Below are positions 62,899 through 64,000 of a stretch of 64,000 nt of DNA, piece after piece (position 1 is the first letter of the stretch; every line of letters starts with the position of its first letter). Both the position numbers and the translations under genes were made by a program. This DNA is from Candidatus Limnocylindrales bacterium. GTDB taxonomy: Bacteria > Desulfobacterota > Binatia > UBA1149 > CAITLU01. The notes beneath the pieces are model-generated. The model was not told the origin of the DNA and did not search any database. It saw nothing but the letters and a program-made list of their open reading frames with translations. The stretch spans positions 312,501 through 376,500 of the forward strand of contig DASPNR010000002.1 of the NCBI GenBank assembly GCA_035626395.1, written 5' to 3'.

Positions 62899-63942
62899 AT
62901 GCGCGACCGAGGCAGCGCCGCGTCCGAGCGCCAACCCACCCTGGATACACGCGGCCGGCCGCTGCGCGACCTTCGCATCTCCGTCACCGACCGTTGCAAC
63001 TTCCGCTGCCCCTACTGCATGCCGGCCGAGGTCTATGGTGAGCGCTACCGTTTCCTCCCACGCGAGGAGCTGCTCAGTTTCGAGGAGATCGTCCGGCTGA
63101 CGCGCCTGTTCGTGGAGTCGGGCGCGGTCAAGATCCGTCTGACCGGAGGCGAGCCGCTGGTGCGCGCCGACCTGGCCTCGTTGATCGAGGGCTTGTCGGG
63201 AATCGAGGGAGTGGCCGACCTGACGCTGACGACCAATGGCGTGCTGCTCTCCGAGCAGGCTGCGGCGCTGGCGGCTGCGGGGCTTCGTCGCATCACCATC
63301 AGCCTCGACAGCCTGGATGAAGAAGTCTTCGGCCGCATGGCGGGCCGCGATGCAAAGCCCGGGATCGTTCTGGATGCGATCGAAGCGGCCCGTGCCGCGG
63401 GTCTGTCGCCGATCAAGATCAACTGCGTGGTGCAGCGCGGCGTCAATGACCACACGATCGTCGACCTGGCGCGACACTTCCGCGGCAGCGGCCACATCCT
63501 GCGCTTCATCGAATACATGGACGTCGGCACGCTCAATCGCTGGGATGCCGCCGACGTCGTCAGCGCTGCCGAGATCGTCGAGCGCATCGCAGCCCACTTC
63601 CCTCTCGAGCCCGTCCAAGCCAGCTACCGAGGGGAAGTCGCGCGACGCTGGCGGTATGTGGACGGCGCTGGCGAGATCGGAATCATCGCCTCGGTGACCC
63701 AGCCGTTCTGCGGCGACTGCACGCGCGCCCGTCTGACCACCGACGGCAAGCTCGTCACCTGCCTGTTCGCCTCCGGCGGCACCGACCTGCGCGCACCGCT
63801 GCGCAGCGGCGCCAGCGACGATGAGCTGCGCGCCCTGCTGCAAAAGGTCTGGACCGCGCGAACCGATCGCTACTCCGAAGAACGGTTCGAGGCACGCGCG
63901 CGACCCCGCGAAAAAATCCAGATGTTCCAGCTCGGCGGCTGA
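62899..63942 (+). CDS. moaA: GTP 3',8-cyclase (molybdenum cofactor biosynthesis protein A)
   Basis: A 347-residue radical SAM enzyme that converts GTP to 3',8-cyclo-GTP, the first step of molybdopterin synthesis. The radical SAM Cys set is CNFRCPYC (about residue 33), then GGEPLVR, and the second cluster is [20 protein letters not shown] near the C-terminus. The end QMFQLGG has the Gly-Gly tail typical of MoaA. An ATG at 62899 gives an N-terminal stretch before [10 protein letters not shown]; the exact start is uncertain. The last 58 bases of the window after its stop hold no gene I can support. Confidence 0.95.
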   Translation: MRDRGSAASERQPTLDTRGRPLRDLRISVTDRCNFRCPYCMPAEVYGERYRFLPREELLSFEEIVRLTRLFVESGAVKIRLTGGEPLVRADLASLIEGLSGIEGVADLTLTTNGVLLSEQAAALAAAGLRRITISLDSLDEEVFGRMAGRDAKPGIVLDAIEAARAAGLSPIKINCVVQRGVNDHTIVDLARHFRGSGHILRFIEYMDVGTLNRWDAADVVSAAEIVERIAAHFPLEPVQASYRGEVARRWRYVDGAGEIGIIASVTQPFCGDCTRARLTTDGKLVTCLFASGGTDLRAPLRSGASDDELRALLQKVWTARTDRYSEERFEARARPREKIQMFQLGG

Positions 63943-64000
63943 GACCGCGAAGCACGCGCGCACCGAGCTTACGGCGCGCGGCGGGCCGCTCCAAAACGGC

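Overview
The window is 64 kb of GC-rich (roughly two-thirds G+C), densely coding bacterial chromosome with no insertion sequences, CRISPR arrays, integrases or rRNA. The organism looks like a Gram-negative, aerobic or facultative heterotroph. It has an Mla outer-membrane lipid transport operon, an LpxL-like acyltransferase, periplasmic lipoproteins and several CoA-thioester enzymes. DUF1329, DUF4215-type Cys repeats, dockerin-like repeats behind TTTTT linkers, and AtuA/acyl-CoA genes together recall deltaproteobacterial lineages such as Candidatus Binatota (Desulfobacterota_B). That placement is inference from gene content only. No stretch over 300 bases lacks a gene, and many neighbours overlap by 4 nt (ATGA/GTGA) or 1 nt (TAATG/TGATG), so long co-transcribed units are likely.

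Layout. 1-6.6 kb: truncated SLC13-type permease, DUF475 membrane protein, secreted vanadium-haloperoxidase-like protein with an N-terminal Cys-repeat region, DUF1329 protein, tRNA-Arg(UCG), two small membrane proteins. 6.8-13.5 kb (minus): acs, cysS, a Lys/Pro-rich lipoprotein, a Tat-exported aldo/keto reductase with a ferredoxin tail, a small membrane protein and dinB. 13.6-18 kb (plus): mlaF-E-D-A-C and a redoxin, closed by a strong intrinsic terminator. 18-24.9 kb (minus): NTF2-like protein, YCF48-type lipoprotein, a Gld-type ABC exporter cluster (ATPase, permease, GldG, DUF4340) and an acyl-CoA dehydrogenase. 25-35.5 kb (minus): a run from a good sigma70-like promoter through korA, korB, a CBS protein, a pseudo-receiver protein, a His-tailed secreted protein, a carboxyltransferase, atuA-like, enoyl-CoA hydratase and a response regulator. 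35.6-49 kb: LpxL-like acyltransferase, MeaA-type mutase, secreted proteins, a serine hydrolase, SDR, PPOX, PP2C, a methyltransferase, a subtilisin with dockerin-like tail, an acyl-CoA ligase. 49-57.6 kb (minus): ilvD, MFS transporter, cbpA-cbpM-rnhA-ankyrin-membrane glycosyltransferase-like unit. 57.7-64 kb: a large Cys-rich secreted protein, an ABM monooxygenase, aroG, sufT and, divergently, moaA.

The most interesting element lies upstream of aroG (DAHP synthase). A candidate promoter precedes a 24-codon leader ORF with the run Phe-Phe-Trp-Tyr-Phe plus another Trp, then an 11-bp GC hairpin with a U-rich tail, then aroG. This is the architecture of ribosome-mediated transcription attenuation sensing all three aromatic amino acids. 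A leader segment complementary to the terminator 5' arm offers a possible antiterminator.

Other notable points: an RNase HI whose hybrid-binding (viroplasmin-like) motif is C-terminal; a dinB that probably starts at CTG in a 4-nt overlap with a small membrane-protein gene; a CbpA-type co-chaperone with half a DnaJ zinc finger; a degenerate receiver protein; and secreted proteins sharing a TTTTT-CGD dockerin-like C-terminal module. Starts were chosen from Shine-Dalgarno spacing, overlaps with neighbours, signal peptides and third-position G+C; all functions are inferred from motifs read by eye.
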